This document shows, in pieces, positions 18,440-28,168 of a DNA stretch of 64,000 nt. The position numbers and the translations under genes were made by a program. The stretch covers positions 1 to 64,000 of the forward strand of contig JBNKHH010000087.1 in NCBI GenBank assembly GCA_050290245.1. The letters are read 5' to 3'. Numbering within the stretch: the stretch's first letter is position 1; each line of letters opens with the position of its first letter. The notes below the pieces were generated by a model, which saw only the letters and a list, made by a program, of their open reading frames with translations, had not been told where the DNA came from and ran no database searches. This DNA comes from JBNKHH01 sp050290245. Lineage in GTDB: Bacteria; Pseudomonadota; Alphaproteobacteria; Rhodobacterales; Rhodobacteraceae.

Positions 18440-18657
18440 GGCTATGAAATCGGCCGCTTGAAAGTGCGATCGGCGCAGTTTCATGTCACGATTGCACTTG
18501 CAGCATAGATTTTGAATTATCTATATTTTCCAGTATTTTAGCGGGTCTTCGGGCCGGGTTTGGCAGCAATTCGCCGAATTGTAACAATCATGTTTCAGTA
18601 TGTTGCAATGATTGTGTTGAGAGTTTTTTGCCCCGCGCCTAGCTAGGGTCAGCCGGA

Positions 18658-19614
18658 ATGGCAGGTTCGGCGCAACAACGGGGCAAAGCCTTGCAAACCA
18701 CTCTGAGATCGAAAGTTACGTTCACTGGAACAGGGCTTCATACCGGGCGAGTCACCCGTGTGACTGTTCAGCCGGCCTCGGCCGAATATGGCATCTGGTT
18801 TCATCGAACGGACGTCGACGATCGCGACCCCATGGTTCCTGCCCGTTGGGACGCGGTGACGAATACCGATCTCAATACGCGTATTTCCAACGCTGACGGC
18901 GTCAGCGTTTCGACGATCGAGCACCTGATGGCTGCGCTGGTCGGATGCGGTGTACATAACGCGCTCGTCGAAATCGACGGGCCCGAGGTGCCGCTGCTTG
19001 ACGGATCGTCCTCGCCCTTTGTCGTCGGCATCCTGGCGCGCGGCATTCAAAAGCTGGATGCGCCGGTGCGTGCGATCCGTATCGTCAAACCTGTTGCAGT
19101 TACTGTTGGTGATGCCGCGGCACGGCTGCTGCCTTCCGATGACCTGGAAATTGATTTCGAGATCAACTTTGAGGACGCGGCAATCGGCCATCAGGCCAAA
19201 AGCCTGACCATGGCCAACGGTGCCTTTGTACGTGAGTTGTGCGACAGCCGGACGTTCTGCCGCAAGGCCGACATCGACGCCATGCGCGAGCGTGGACTGA
19301 TCGTGGGTGGCTCCGTTACGTCGGCCGTCGTCGTGGATGGCGCGGACGTCGTGACCCCAGGCGGCATGCGCCATTCGGACGAGCCGGTGCGTCACAAGAT
19401 GCTGGATGCTCTTGGCGATCTTGCCCTGGCCGGAATGCCGATCCTTGGCCGGTATGTCGGCTCGCGCGCCGGGCACGGGGTGACCAACCGGTTGTTGCGC
19501 GCTGTTTTCGCTGATCCGACGTCTTATGTCATGGTGGAATGCGATGCCGAAACCGTCGCCCGCCTTCCCGGAGCAGGGGTGCGCCAGAAGGACACGGCCC
19601 GCGTCGCGGCCTAG
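18658..19614 (+). CDS. lpxC: UDP-3-O-acyl-N-acetylglucosamine deacetylase
   Basis: A 318-residue zinc enzyme that commits UDP-acyl-GlcNAc to lipid A synthesis. The N-terminal TLRSKVTFTGTGLHTG is typical. Zinc ligands are seen as the His of EHLMAAL, and the His and Asp of HKMLDALGDL; the catalytic His lies in RAGHGVTN. The start at 18658 gives about 11 residues more than the shortest family members. It follows the ftsZ terminator and an AT-rich gap of 274 bases, and precedes bamD by 74 bases, the usual alphaproteobacterial order. Confidence 0.96.
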   Translation: MAGSAQQRGKALQTTLRSKVTFTGTGLHTGRVTRVTVQPASAEYGIWFHRTDVDDRDPMVPARWDAVTNTDLNTRISNADGVSVSTIEHLMAALVGCGVHNALVEIDGPEVPLLDGSSSPFVVGILARGIQKLDAPVRAIRIVKPVAVTVGDAAARLLPSDDLEIDFEINFEDAAIGHQAKSLTMANGAFVRELCDSRTFCRKADIDAMRERGLIVGGSVTSAVVVDGADVVTPGGMRHSDEPVRHKMLDALGDLALAGMPILGRYVGSRAGHGVTNRLLRAVFADPTSYVMVECDAETVARLPGAGVRQKDTARVAA

Positions 19615-19688
19615 TCTCTGTTCAAAATCCATTTTGCACCGCAATCTTCTGTGTTACCAACCGTTTCACGGACTAGGGTGAGGCTTTG

Positions 19689-20534
19689 ATGCTCGGTAGA
19701 TTTGGCGGCATGGGACGGTTGCGGGGGGCAGTTTCCGTATCGGCGTTTGTCGTGCTGGTTGCCTGCGGCCAAAGCGAGGACGAGCGGCCGCTGGAAAGCT
19801 ATTCGGCCAGCGAGATTTATCAACGTGCCGAAGTGCAGCTTGAGGCTGGGGAGGCAGACCAGTCGGCAGCGTTATTTGGCGAGGTTGAGCGGCTTTACCC
19901 CTATTCCGAATGGGCCAGGCGCGCGCTGGTCATGCAGGCTTTTGCCTATCATCGGGACCGGGATTACGAGGCCGCGCGCGGGGCGGCGCAAAGGTTCCTG
20001 AACATTTATCCCGCCGACAAGGATGCGGCCTGGGCCTCGTATATCCTGGCCTTGTCCTATTACGATCAGATCGACGATGTTGGCCGTGACCAGGGTCTGA
20101 CCTTCCAGGCGCTGCAAGCGCTGCGCGATGTCATCGAGACCTATCCCGACAGCGAATACGCCCGTTCGGCGATCCTCAAGTTCGACCTGGCTTTCGACCA
20201 TCTCGCGGCCAAGGAGATGGAGATTGGGCGCTATTACCTGAAGCGGGGCCACTACGTTGCAGCCATCAACCGTTTCCGCGTCGTGGTTGAGGATTTCCAG
20301 ACGACGTCGCAGACGGCCGAGGCGCTTCATCGTCTGGTCGAGGCTTATCTTTCGCTGGGCCTGACGGACGAGGCACAGACGGCCGGAGCGATCCTGGGGC
20401 ACAACTTCCAAAGCACCGATTGGTACGAGGACAGCTATGCCCTGTTGACGGGCCAGGGACTGAAACCGGACCCGGCCGGAGAAAGCTGGCTGCGCAGCGT
20501 GTACCGCCAAACGGTGCGCGGCGAGTGGCTTTGA
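19689..20534 (+). CDS. bamD: Outer membrane assembly lipoprotein BamD
   Basis: A 281-residue lipoprotein of the BAM complex, which inserts beta-barrel proteins into the outer membrane. The lipoprotein signal ends in VLVACG with Cys26. The mature chain is built of TPR-like helical repeats, visible as EIYQRAEVQLEAG, LFGEVERLYPYSEWA, AQRFLNIYPAD and DVIETYPDSEYA. ATG at 19689 is chosen over the TTG three bases upstream; GAGG lies five bases before it. lpxC precedes and recN follows after 10 bases. Confidence 0.93.
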   Translation: MLGRFGGMGRLRGAVSVSAFVVLVACGQSEDERPLESYSASEIYQRAEVQLEAGEADQSAALFGEVERLYPYSEWARRALVMQAFAYHRDRDYEAARGAAQRFLNIYPADKDAAWASYILALSYYDQIDDVGRDQGLTFQALQALRDVIETYPDSEYARSAILKFDLAFDHLAAKEMEIGRYYLKRGHYVAAINRFRVVVEDFQTTSQTAEALHRLVEAYLSLGLTDEAQTAGAILGHNFQSTDWYEDSYALLTGQGLKPDPAGESWLRSVYRQTVRGEWL

Positions 20535-20544
20535 CGCGACCATC

Positions 20545-22194
20545 ATGCTGAGAAGTCTCGATATCCGGGACATGTTGATCATCGACCGGCTGGAGCTGAC
20601 GCTTGCGCCCGGTTTGAACGTGCTGACCGGTGAAACCGGGGCGGGAAAGTCCATTCTTCTGGATTCGCTTGGTTTCGTACTGGGCTGGCGGGGCCGGGCC
20701 GAACTGGTGCGCGAGGGAGCCGAGCAAGGAGAGGTCGTCGCCGAATTCGATCTGCCCACTGGCCATCCCGCCTTCGAAGTTCTCGCCGACGCGGGGCTGC
20801 AGACAGAGGACACCTTGATCCTGCGCCGGGTCAACACGCGCGACGGACGAAAGACGGCCTGGGTCAATGACCGGCGCGTCTCGGGCGAGATCTTGCGCGC
20901 GCTGTCCGACACCTTGGTCGAGCTGCATGGGCAACATGATGACCGGGGGCTGTTGAACCCGCGCGGCCATCGCCAGCTTTTGGACGAGTTCGGCGGGCTG
21001 GAGGATGCCGTTGCACGCACCCGCGCGGCCTGGAGGGATCTTAACGGCGCCAGGGCAGCATTGGCAGAGGCGGAAGAAAAGCTGGCCGAAATCCGTGAAG
21101 AGGAAGACTTTCTTCGTCATGCGGTCTCGGAAATGGACGTTGTGTCGCCAAAGCCCGGGGAAGACGCCGAATTGGATTCCCTGCGCCGAATGATGCAGGC
21201 TGCGGGCAAGATCCGGGAAGATGTCGCGCGGGCCTTCTCGGCCCTGGGATCTGACGGCGCCGAGGGGATGCTGCGCGATGCGTCGCGGTGGCTAGAGGGG
21301 GCTGCGGAACGCGCGGAGGGGGCGTTGGATGCTCCGCTTGCGGCCCTTGATCGCGCCTTGGTCGAACTGGGAGAGGCCGAGGAGGGCGTTGCCCGTGCGC
21401 TGGACGCGCTGAGTGTCGATCCGGCCGAACTCGAACGCATCGAGGAGCGGCTGTTCGCGATACGCGCCTTGTCACGCAAGCACTCGGTGCAGCCCGATGA
21501 CCTTCCGGGGCTATCCGAGGTTCTTGCGGCGCGGCTTTCCGCGCTTGACCAGGGAGCTGCTGGACTTGATGAATTGCGCAGGGCGGTTGAGGCTGCAGAA
21601 GCCGTTTATGACGATCTGGCTGATGCATTGGGTCAGGCGCGTGCCGAAGCTGCCGAGGACTTGGATGCGGCGATGGCAGCTGAATTGGCGCCGCTCAAGA
21701 TGGAGCGTGCGGTTTTCTCGACCGACATTTCCGAAGGCGAGCCCGGACCCGACGGGCGTGACGTCGTGGCCTTTACCGTTGCTACCAACCCCGGCGCTCC
21801 TGCCGGCCCCCTGAACAGGATCGCATCGGGCGGGGAGCTGTCGCGTTTTCTGCTGGCATTGAAGGTTTGCCTGACCGCCGAAGCGGAGGGCTTGACGATG
21901 ATTTTCGATGAAATCGACCGGGGCGTCGGCGGGGCCACCGCCGATGCCGTGGGACGGCGGTTGGAAGCGTTGTCAGATGGCGCGCAGGTCCTGGTCGTCA
22001 CCCACAGTCCGCAGGTTGCGGCCCGTGCGTCTCACCATTGGCGCGTTGAAAAGGCCGTTGAAGACGGGGCGACTCTCAGCCGGGTGGTCGAACTGGACGA
22101 GGGCACGCGCGTCGATGAGCTTGCGCGGATGCTGTCGGGTGACACCATCACCGAAGAAGCCCGCGGCGCGGCACGTGTTCTGCTGGCCGGTTAG
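20545..22194 (+). CDS. recN: DNA repair protein RecN
   Basis: A 549-residue SMC-like ATPase that helps repair double-strand breaks. Walker A is GETGAGKS at residues 29-36; long coiled-coil segments lie at about 160-215 and 300-370 around a short hinge; the ABC signature NRIASGGELSRFLLA and Walker B TMIFDEIDRGVGG follow near 425-465. It starts 10 bases after bamD and is probably co-transcribed. No LexA-type operator was seen directly upstream, though recN is SOS-regulated in many bacteria. Confidence 0.95.
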   Translation: MLRSLDIRDMLIIDRLELTLAPGLNVLTGETGAGKSILLDSLGFVLGWRGRAELVREGAEQGEVVAEFDLPTGHPAFEVLADAGLQTEDTLILRRVNTRDGRKTAWVNDRRVSGEILRALSDTLVELHGQHDDRGLLNPRGHRQLLDEFGGLEDAVARTRAAWRDLNGARAALAEAEEKLAEIREEEDFLRHAVSEMDVVSPKPGEDAELDSLRRMMQAAGKIREDVARAFSALGSDGAEGMLRDASRWLEGAAERAEGALDAPLAALDRALVELGEAEEGVARALDALSVDPAELERIEERLFAIRALSRKHSVQPDDLPGLSEVLAARLSALDQGAAGLDELRRAVEAAEAVYDDLADALGQARAEAAEDLDAAMAAELAPLKMERAVFSTDISEGEPGPDGRDVVAFTVATNPGAPAGPLNRIASGGELSRFLLALKVCLTAEAEGLTMIFDEIDRGVGGATADAVGRRLEALSDGAQVLVVTHSPQVAARASHHWRVEKAVEDGATLSRVVELDEGTRVDELARMLSGDTITEEARGAARVLLAG

Positions 22195-22247
22195 AGCAAG
22201 AATTCCAACTTGGAAATCGTGCACGTACCTTCGGATTTGTTTGACCG

Positions 22248-23261
22248 CTAGCGGCGACGGCGCCGCCGTGAACGGGCGGCGGGTTCGCCATCGTCACCGG
22301 TTCCGTCGCTGGCCGAAGAAAGCGCGCCGAGTTTTTCGACGATCAAATCCAACGTGGGGCTTGCGCCTTTGTCGGTCGTCTCGAGAGCTTCGCGCATTTT
22401 GATCAGGTGCTCGGGTGTCGTGCCGCAGCAGCCGCCGATGATGGTCGCGCCGCAGTCACGGGCAAGCTTGGCGTATTCGGCCATCAGTTCGGGTGTGCCG
22501 TCATAGTGGATGTGCCCGTCGTGGTATTTCGGGATGCCAGCGTTGCCTTTCGCGATGAGCGGCAGTTCACTACCCTGCGCGGCAAAACCAAGCACGGTGC
22601 GCAAAAGGTCCGACGCACCGACGCCGCAGTTTGCGCCAAAGGCCAGGGGAGAATAGTCGAGCCCGGCGACCATATCGACCATGCCTGCGCTGGTCATGCC
22701 CATCATGGTACGGCCGGCTGTGTCGAAACTCATGGTCCCGCACCAGGGCATTCCAGCCAGTTCGGCACCGCGTCCGGCGGCTTTGAATTCATCCGGGGCG
22801 CTGATCGTTTCGACCCAGAGGACATCCGCGCCGCCCTCTTTCAGCCCTTCGGCCTGTTCGTGAAACATCTCGACAGCCATATCGAAGCTGAGCGAGCCCA
22901 GGGGCTCCATGATCTCGCCCGTCGGTCCCATTGATCCCGCGACGATCACCGTGCGGTCGCTCTTGTCAGCCAGGTTACGGCCGATCTCGGCAGCGGCCAT
23001 ATTGAGTTCGCGCACACGATCCTGACCGTTGTGAAGTTTCAGTCGCGAAGCATTGCCGCCAAAGCTGTTGGTCAGGAACAAGTCGCTGCCTGCGTCGACA
23101 GAGCCTTTGTAGAGTGCGGCGATCTTTTCAGGCGACTCGACGTTCCAGAATTCGGGAGCCTCCCCGGCGGAAAGCCCCATGTTGAACAGGTTCGTCCCCG
23201 TCGCCCCATCGGCCAGGACCCAGTCATGTGTCTTCAGGAATTCGCTCAGACGATCAGTCAT
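22248..23261 (-). CDS. bmt: Homocysteine S-methyltransferase (MetH/BHMT-type module)
   Basis: A 337-residue TIM-barrel enzyme of the Pfam S-methyl_trans family. Zinc ligands are Cys212 in GANCGVG and Cys278-Cys279 in IGGCCGTTPEH. The N-terminal LADGATGTNLF and the NSFGGN segment bind homocysteine. It corresponds to the homocysteine module of MetH rather than a full MetH, and with the corrinoid protein at 9228-9932 could form a split B12 methionine synthase. The start at 23261 gives a family-like N-terminus; an extension of 21 codons upstream looks non-coding. The protein ends in a run of arginines, which is unusual. The gene is convergent with recN. Confidence 0.87.
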   Translation of the reverse strand: MTDRLSEFLKTHDWVLADGATGTNLFNMGLSAGEAPEFWNVESPEKIAALYKGSVDAGSDLFLTNSFGGNASRLKLHNGQDRVRELNMAAAEIGRNLADKSDRTVIVAGSMGPTGEIMEPLGSLSFDMAVEMFHEQAEGLKEGGADVLWVETISAPDEFKAAGRGAELAGMPWCGTMSFDTAGRTMMGMTSAGMVDMVAGLDYSPLAFGANCGVGASDLLRTVLGFAAQGSELPLIAKGNAGIPKYHDGHIHYDGTPELMAEYAKLARDCGATIIGGCCGTTPEHLIKMREALETTDKGASPTLDLIVEKLGALSSASDGTGDDGEPAARSRRRRRR

Positions 23262-23576
23262 GTTTTTTGCCCGGCCATGTGTGGAACTTGGCGCGGGAAT
23301 GCCACGAACTGCACTTCGGCGCAAATCGAATGTCGTTTGGATTGGTCAAGCTTTAGTGGGCGGACCGTGTTGTCCTTGCCAAATGCGCGGCGCAAATCGG
23401 CGGGCTGGCGCCGTTCGGGCAAAAAAAGGCCGGGACAAAGCCCGGCCAGTCCAACAGGGAGGTTTGAAGACAACGGAAGCTCCGTCGCGTTCGAGCCTCA
23501 TTTATGCGCGCAATGCTGACCTTTCAAGCATCAAAGGCCCCTTCGAAGTCAAACCCGCTTTGCGCTGAGTGCATAG
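23262..23576. other. Gap between the LysR gene and the homocysteine methyltransferase gene
   Basis: A 315-base gap on the minus strand. It contains an intrinsic terminator (see 23421-23447), and about 130 bases separate the end of the LysR gene from that terminator. Short reading frames across the gap look random. The promoter of the downstream methyltransferase gene must lie between 23262 and 23420. The 130-base stretch before the terminator could belong to a long 3' UTR or to a small RNA ending at that terminator; nothing else is seen. Confidence 0.4.
23421..23447 (-). terminator. Intrinsic terminator, minus strand
   Basis: On the minus strand GGCCGGG pairs with CCCGGCC (plus-strand 23428-23434 and 23441-23447) around a six-base loop and is followed by seven T residues (plus-strand A-run 23421-23427). 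This is a strong factor-independent terminator for transcription from the LysR gene or from a small RNA inside 23448-23576. Confidence 0.85.
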
Positions 23577-24476
23577 CTAGGAAGCGGTCTTCATGCGCTT
23601 GCGATGCGCAATGATCTCTTCGGTGACGAAATCTCGAAATGCCGAGATCCGCCGCGATTGTCTCAACTCTTCCGGGAAAGCCAGGAATACTGGAATTTCG
23701 TTGGACTCAAGCTCGGGCAACACGCGCTGAATGTTCGGAAAATCTTCGATGACATAGTCCGGAAGTACCCCGATGCCGAGATCGGAGCGGACCGCCTGCA
23801 GGACGCCAAAGTAGTTGTTGACAGTCAGCGTCGAAGGAATGTCGTAGGTCAGGAGCTCCTGGACGAATTTGGAGCCGGCGCTAACCTGGGTTGTGGTGAC
23901 GTTCTGACAGATCAGCCGGTGCTCTGCCAGATCTTCGGGCTCCTGGGGAATGCCACGGCTCTCGAGATAGGCAGGCGTTGCATAGAGGCGCATGTTGACC
24001 GACATCAGCCGACGCCTGATCAGGTCCGCCTGGCTGGGTTCCTTCATCCGGATCGCCACATCCGCCTCGCGCATCGGCAAATCGAGCACGCGCTCTTCGA
24101 GCATGAGGTCGATTTTCAGATCGGGGTATTTCTCATAGAGCGCGGGCAGGCGTGGCGCCAGCCAGAGCGAGCCGAATCCAGTGGTGGTCGTTACGCGCAG
24201 CTCGCCAAAGACCTCTTCCTCGCTGTCACGAATTCGCGCTTCGGCCGTATCAAGGCGCCGGGACATTGCAGATGTCGCGTCGAACAGTAATTCACCCTGT
24301 TCAGTCAGAATCAGTCCCCGCGCATGGCGGTGAAACAAGGTCGTGTTCAAGCTTTCCTCAAGGGCACGAATCTGTCGAGACACCGCGGACTGACTCAGGT
24401 GAAGCGTGTCGCCCGCGTGCGTCAGGCTCCCGGCATCGGCAACCGCGTGAAATATTCTTAGCTTATCCCAGTCCAT
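23577..24476 (-). CDS. LysR-family transcriptional regulator
   Basis: A 299-residue LTTR. The winged helix-turn-helix at residues 1-60 is canonical (LRIFHAVADAGSLTHAG, LHLSQSAVSRQI), and the LysR substrate-binding domain fills about 90-290. It is divergent from the indolepyruvate oxidoreductase gene with 149 bases between starts, the usual layout for an LTTR that controls its neighbour, so control of aromatic-acid or amino-acid oxidation is plausible but unproven. The inducer cannot be guessed. Confidence 0.88.
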   Translation of the reverse strand: MDWDKLRIFHAVADAGSLTHAGDTLHLSQSAVSRQIRALEESLNTTLFHRHARGLILTEQGELLFDATSAMSRRLDTAEARIRDSEEEVFGELRVTTTTGFGSLWLAPRLPALYEKYPDLKIDLMLEERVLDLPMREADVAIRMKEPSQADLIRRRLMSVNMRLYATPAYLESRGIPQEPEDLAEHRLICQNVTTTQVSAGSKFVQELLTYDIPSTLTVNNYFGVLQAVRSDLGIGVLPDYVIEDFPNIQRVLPELESNEIPVFLAFPEELRQSRRISAFRDFVTEEIIAHRKRMKTAS

Positions 24477-24572
24477 GCCGCATGAATTCCAATCTGTTGG
24501 CGCTCACATTTGTTACAGTCCTTAACCGCTGCACTGTAGCAATTGCAAATGGCCATGTTGATAAGTTTGATT

Positions 24573-24600
24573 TTGTAGGTAAGCAAATTTGACCTATAAT
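24573..24600 (+). promoter_or_regulatory. Promoter of the indolepyruvate oxidoreductase gene
   Basis: A perfect TATAAT -10 box lies at 24595-24600. A weak -35 candidate, TTGTAG, sits at 24573-24578 with a 16-base spacer. The poor -35 would fit activation by the divergent LysR protein. Transcription would start near 24607, leaving a 20-base leader with GGAG before the ATG at 24626. Confidence 0.55.
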
Positions 24601-24625
24601 GATGGCGTTCAGGGTTGGAGGATCG

Positions 24626-27600
24626 ATGAATACCCGAAGTGTCACGTTGCACGACAAATACGATCTTACCTGCGATTCGGTTTTGTTGAATGGGACGCAG
24701 GCGCTCGTGCGCTTGATGTTGATGCAGGCTGCGCGCGACAGGGCGGCGGGCCTGAACACCGGGGGATATGTCACCGGCTATCGCGGCTCGCCCCTCGGGG
24801 CCGTCGACCAGCAGATGTCGCTGGCGCGAAAAGACCTGGAAGCCATGCAGGTACATTTTCAGCCCGGCTTGAACGAGGATCTGGCCGCCACCGCCGCCTG
24901 GGGAACGCAACAGGCCGAATTGCGGGGCGAGGGGCGGTACGACGGGGTATTCGCACTTTGGTACGGCAAGGGACCTGGGGTAGATCGTTCGGGCGACGTC
25001 ATGCGGCACGCCAACATGGCCGGGACCTCACCCAATGGCGGGGTCCTGATGGCCATGGGAGACGACCATACTGGTGAGTCCTCGACCACGTGCCACCAAT
25101 CCGACTGGGCAATGGTCGACGCCTATATGCCGGTCTTGTCGCCAGCTGGTGTGCAGGAAATCCTCGACTTTGGCCTCTATGGGTTCGCCCTGTCTCGTTT
25201 TGCGGGGGTCTGGGCCGGGTTGAAGCTGATGAAAGATACGGTCGAAGTGACCTCGGTCGTTGACGCGCGGTTGGACCGCATGAGTTTTTTGCGTCCGGAC
25301 ATCAACCTTCCCAAGGACGGGTTGCACATTCGTCTGGACGACCACTGGATCGCGCAGGAAGCCCGCATCATAGACCACAAGCGGTTTGCGGCAGAGGCAT
25401 TCAGCCATGCCAACAAGATGGACAGGCGGATGTGGGGCAAGCCGGGCGCCAAGATCGGTTTCGTAGCTGCCGGAAAGAACTGGCTCGACCTGGTTCATGC
25501 GTTTGGCCTTTTGGGAGTGGACGAAGCGGAAGCCGAACGGCTGGGCATTACGACGTACAAGATCGGCCAGACCTTCCCGCTGGACATGAAGGGATTCAAG
25601 GACTGGGCTGAAGGCCTCGACCTGATCGTAGTCGTAGAAGAAAAGCGCAAGTTGATCGAGGTCCAGATCAAGGAAGCGATATTTGACGACCGTCGCGGAC
25701 GCCGCGTCTGGGGCTGGCGCAAAGGGACGCACGATTCAGAAGAGTTGTTTCCGACCCGTTTCGCCCTGGACCCGGCGCTAATTGCCGAAAAGATCGGCGA
25801 CATCCTTGTCGACGAGGGGCGGGGCACCGAAGCGATCCGGGCGGGTTTGGCCAGGGTGCATGCCGCGCGTGTCGTCGACAATGCACCCGACATTGTAGCG
25901 CGCGTTCCGTATTTCTGTTCTGGCTGCCCACACAACACCTCGACCAAGGTTCCTGACGGCAGCCGCGCCTATGCGGGGATCGGCTGTCATTTCATGGTTC
26001 AGTGGATGGACCGCGAGACTTCGGGATTCACCCACATGGGTGGTGAAGGCGCGAATTGGATCGGCGAGGCGCCGTTTTCGACACGCAATCACGTCTTTCA
26101 GAACATCGGAGACGGCACCTACAATCATTCGGGCCTTTTGGCGATCCGGGCTGCTTTGGCAGCGAAGGCCAACATCACCTACAAGGTGCTCTACAACGAT
26201 GCCGTCGCAATGACGGGTGGTCAGAAAAATGACGGCGATCTTCCGGCAGAACAGATCGCGCGGGAGTTGCTGGCGGCCGGTGTCAAAGACCTGGCGGTCG
26301 TTTTCGATGAAAAAGAAGAGCCGCGCCGGGAGGACTTTCCCAGAGAGGTTACCTGGCACGAGCGTCGCGACATGCCTGCTGTTCAGGATCGCCTATCGAA
26401 AACCGCGGGCGTGACGGCCATACTGTATATTCAGACATGCGCGGCTGAGAAACGGCGACGGCGCAAGCGCGGCGCCTTTCCGGATATCGACAAGCGGGTC
26501 TTTATCAACACCGATATTTGCGAGGGATGCGGTGACTGCGGCGTGCAGTCGAACTGCGTTTCGATCATTCCTGTCGATACCGAATTGGGCCGCAAACGCG
26601 CGATTGATCAATCGTCGTGCAACAAGGACTTTTCGTGCCTGCAGGGCTTTTGCCCGTCGTTCGTGACCGTCGAAGGGGGCTCGATCAGGAAGGAAGAAAC
26701 GATTGACCTGGATATCGGCCATCTTCCCGAACCGGTGCTGCCGGATATCGACCTGACCTACAACATCGTCATCACCGGTGTCGGCGGCACGGGGGTGGTG
26801 ACGATCGGCGCGGTTCTTGCCATGGCGGCCCACCTCGATGGCAAGGGGGCCGGGATGATGGAAATGGCCGGACTGGCGCAAAAGGGTGGGGCAGTGCATA
26901 TCCACTGCCGCATCGGCAACTCTCCCCAAGACATCACGGCGATCCGGGTTGCCGTTGGCGAGGCGGATACCCTGATTGGCGGCGATCTGGTGGTCTCGGC
27001 CGGCACCAAAACCACGCAGCTTCTTCGGCCCGAGCACACCAGGGGCGTTGTGAATACGCACGAGACCGTCACCGGCGATTTCACCCGCAACCCGGACCTG
27101 ACCATTCCGGGCGATCGGCTTTTGCTGATGCTGGAAGCGAAGATTGGCAAGTTAACGCAATTCGACGCATCCGACCTTGCGCGCCGTGTCTTGGGAGATG
27201 CCATTTTTTCCAACATGATCCTTCTGGGCGCGGCCTGGCAGCTTGGGCAAGTTCCGATTTCGCACCAAGCGCTTGTCCGCGCCATCGAACTGAATGGTGC
27301 AAAGCCCACAGAGAATACCCGTGCTTTTGAGATAGGCCGTTGGGCTGCCTTAAATGGCGAGGCCGTGGAAAAGCTGTCTGGTCATCAGACCATCGCGCTT
27401 CCCAAGTCGCTTGACGAACGGATCGCTGAGAGGGAGCGGTTGCTGGTTGCCTATCAGGGTATTCGACTTGCACGCAGGTATCGCAGACTTGTCGACCGGT
27501 TCGAAGACCCTGCGATGCGGGAAGCGGTGGCCTTGGGGTATCATAAGGTACTGGCCTACAAAGACGAATTCGAGGTTGCACGACTTCTCGGCCAGAGCCG

Positions 27601-28024
27601 GGCCAGGGCTGAAGAGGCCTTCGAAGGTGATATCAAGCTGACCTATCACCTGTCGCCGCCCTTGCTTCAGAAAAAGGGTGCAGATGGGCGGCCGAGAAAA
27701 CGGGCGTTCAGCGACCGATTTGCCGGGCTCTGGCCGGCTCTGGCCAAGATGAAGGTCTTGCGGGGCACTCCGTTCAATCCCTTCGGCTTTACGGCCGAGC
27801 GGAAGATGGAGCGCAAGCTGATCCGGCAATATGAGCGCGATATGGCCTGGCTGTTGACGCTTTCCGACCATGACGCCGAGGCGGCGTTGGCCCTGGCACG
27901 GCTTCCGCTGCAAATCCGCGGTTTTGGGCCTGTGAAGCTGGCCAGTATTGAAAACGCCGAAAAACGCCGCGCTGAGATCCGCGAGGCTTTGATTCATCCG
28001 CCTGTGGTTGACGCGGCGCAGTAG
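24626..28024 (+). CDS. Fused indolepyruvate ferredoxin oxidoreductase (IorA-IorB type)
   Basis: A 1132-residue fused 2-oxoacid:ferredoxin oxidoreductase. The N-terminal part matches the pyrimidine-binding and core region of IorA, and the TPP-binding section includes FCSGCPHNTST and IGCHFMV near 430-460. A ferredoxin-like segment CEGCGDCGVQSNC lies near 631-643. The gamma-type domain begins near 710 with ITGVGGTGVVTIG, and a C-terminal extension with unknown fold follows. The enzyme decarboxylates aryl or branched-chain 2-oxo acids to acyl-CoA with ferredoxin reduction. ATG at 24626 is supported by GGAG six bases upstream. Divergent LysR gene. A terminator follows the stop codon. Confidence 0.88.
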   Translation: MNTRSVTLHDKYDLTCDSVLLNGTQALVRLMLMQAARDRAAGLNTGGYVTGYRGSPLGAVDQQMSLARKDLEAMQVHFQPGLNEDLAATAAWGTQQAELRGEGRYDGVFALWYGKGPGVDRSGDVMRHANMAGTSPNGGVLMAMGDDHTGESSTTCHQSDWAMVDAYMPVLSPAGVQEILDFGLYGFALSRFAGVWAGLKLMKDTVEVTSVVDARLDRMSFLRPDINLPKDGLHIRLDDHWIAQEARIIDHKRFAAEAFSHANKMDRRMWGKPGAKIGFVAAGKNWLDLVHAFGLLGVDEAEAERLGITTYKIGQTFPLDMKGFKDWAEGLDLIVVVEEKRKLIEVQIKEAIFDDRRGRRVWGWRKGTHDSEELFPTRFALDPALIAEKIGDILVDEGRGTEAIRAGLARVHAARVVDNAPDIVARVPYFCSGCPHNTSTKVPDGSRAYAGIGCHFMVQWMDRETSGFTHMGGEGANWIGEAPFSTRNHVFQNIGDGTYNHSGLLAIRAALAAKANITYKVLYNDAVAMTGGQKNDGDLPAEQIARELLAAGVKDLAVVFDEKEEPRREDFPREVTWHERRDMPAVQDRLSKTAGVTAILYIQTCAAEKRRRRKRGAFPDIDKRVFINTDICEGCGDCGVQSNCVSIIPVDTELGRKRAIDQSSCNKDFSCLQGFCPSFVTVEGGSIRKEETIDLDIGHLPEPVLPDIDLTYNIVITGVGGTGVVTIGAVLAMAAHLDGKGAGMMEMAGLAQKGGAVHIHCRIGNSPQDITAIRVAVGEADTLIGGDLVVSAGTKTTQLLRPEHTRGVVNTHETVTGDFTRNPDLTIPGDRLLLMLEAKIGKLTQFDASDLARRVLGDAIFSNMILLGAAWQLGQVPISHQALVRAIELNGAKPTENTRAFEIGRWAALNGEAVEKLSGHQTIALPKSLDERIAERERLLVAYQGIRLARRYRRLVDRFEDPAMREAVALGYHKVLAYKDEFEVARLLGQSRARAEEAFEGDIKLTYHLSPPLLQKKGADGRPRKRAFSDRFAGLWPALAKMKVLRGTPFNPFGFTAERKMERKLIRQYERDMAWLLTLSDHDAEAALALARLPLQIRGFGPVKLASIENAEKRRAEIREALIHPPVVDAAQ

Positions 28025-28060
28025 CCGGTCGGATTGAGTATCATTGGGACCGGCTCTTTT
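28023..28060 (+). terminator. Intrinsic terminator after the oxidoreductase gene
   Basis: AGCCGGTC (28023-28030) pairs with GACCGGCT (28048-28055) around a 17-base loop and is followed by CTTTT. The left arm overlaps the stop codon of the oxidoreductase gene. Confidence 0.65.
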
Positions 28061-28168
28061 GCTGCGGGTGGGACACACCCCTGCCAGCGAAGGCGAGTTC
28101 ATGAAATTGTCACTCGATCAGGTGCTGATCTGCCAGTAGTGCCAAACTGAGCGTGGCAAAGGCACAAT

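Noticed and set aside
22205..22217. Short palindrome TTCCAA-C-TTGGAA after recN as a terminator
   Set aside because: AT-rich six-base stem with no T-run; too weak to call.
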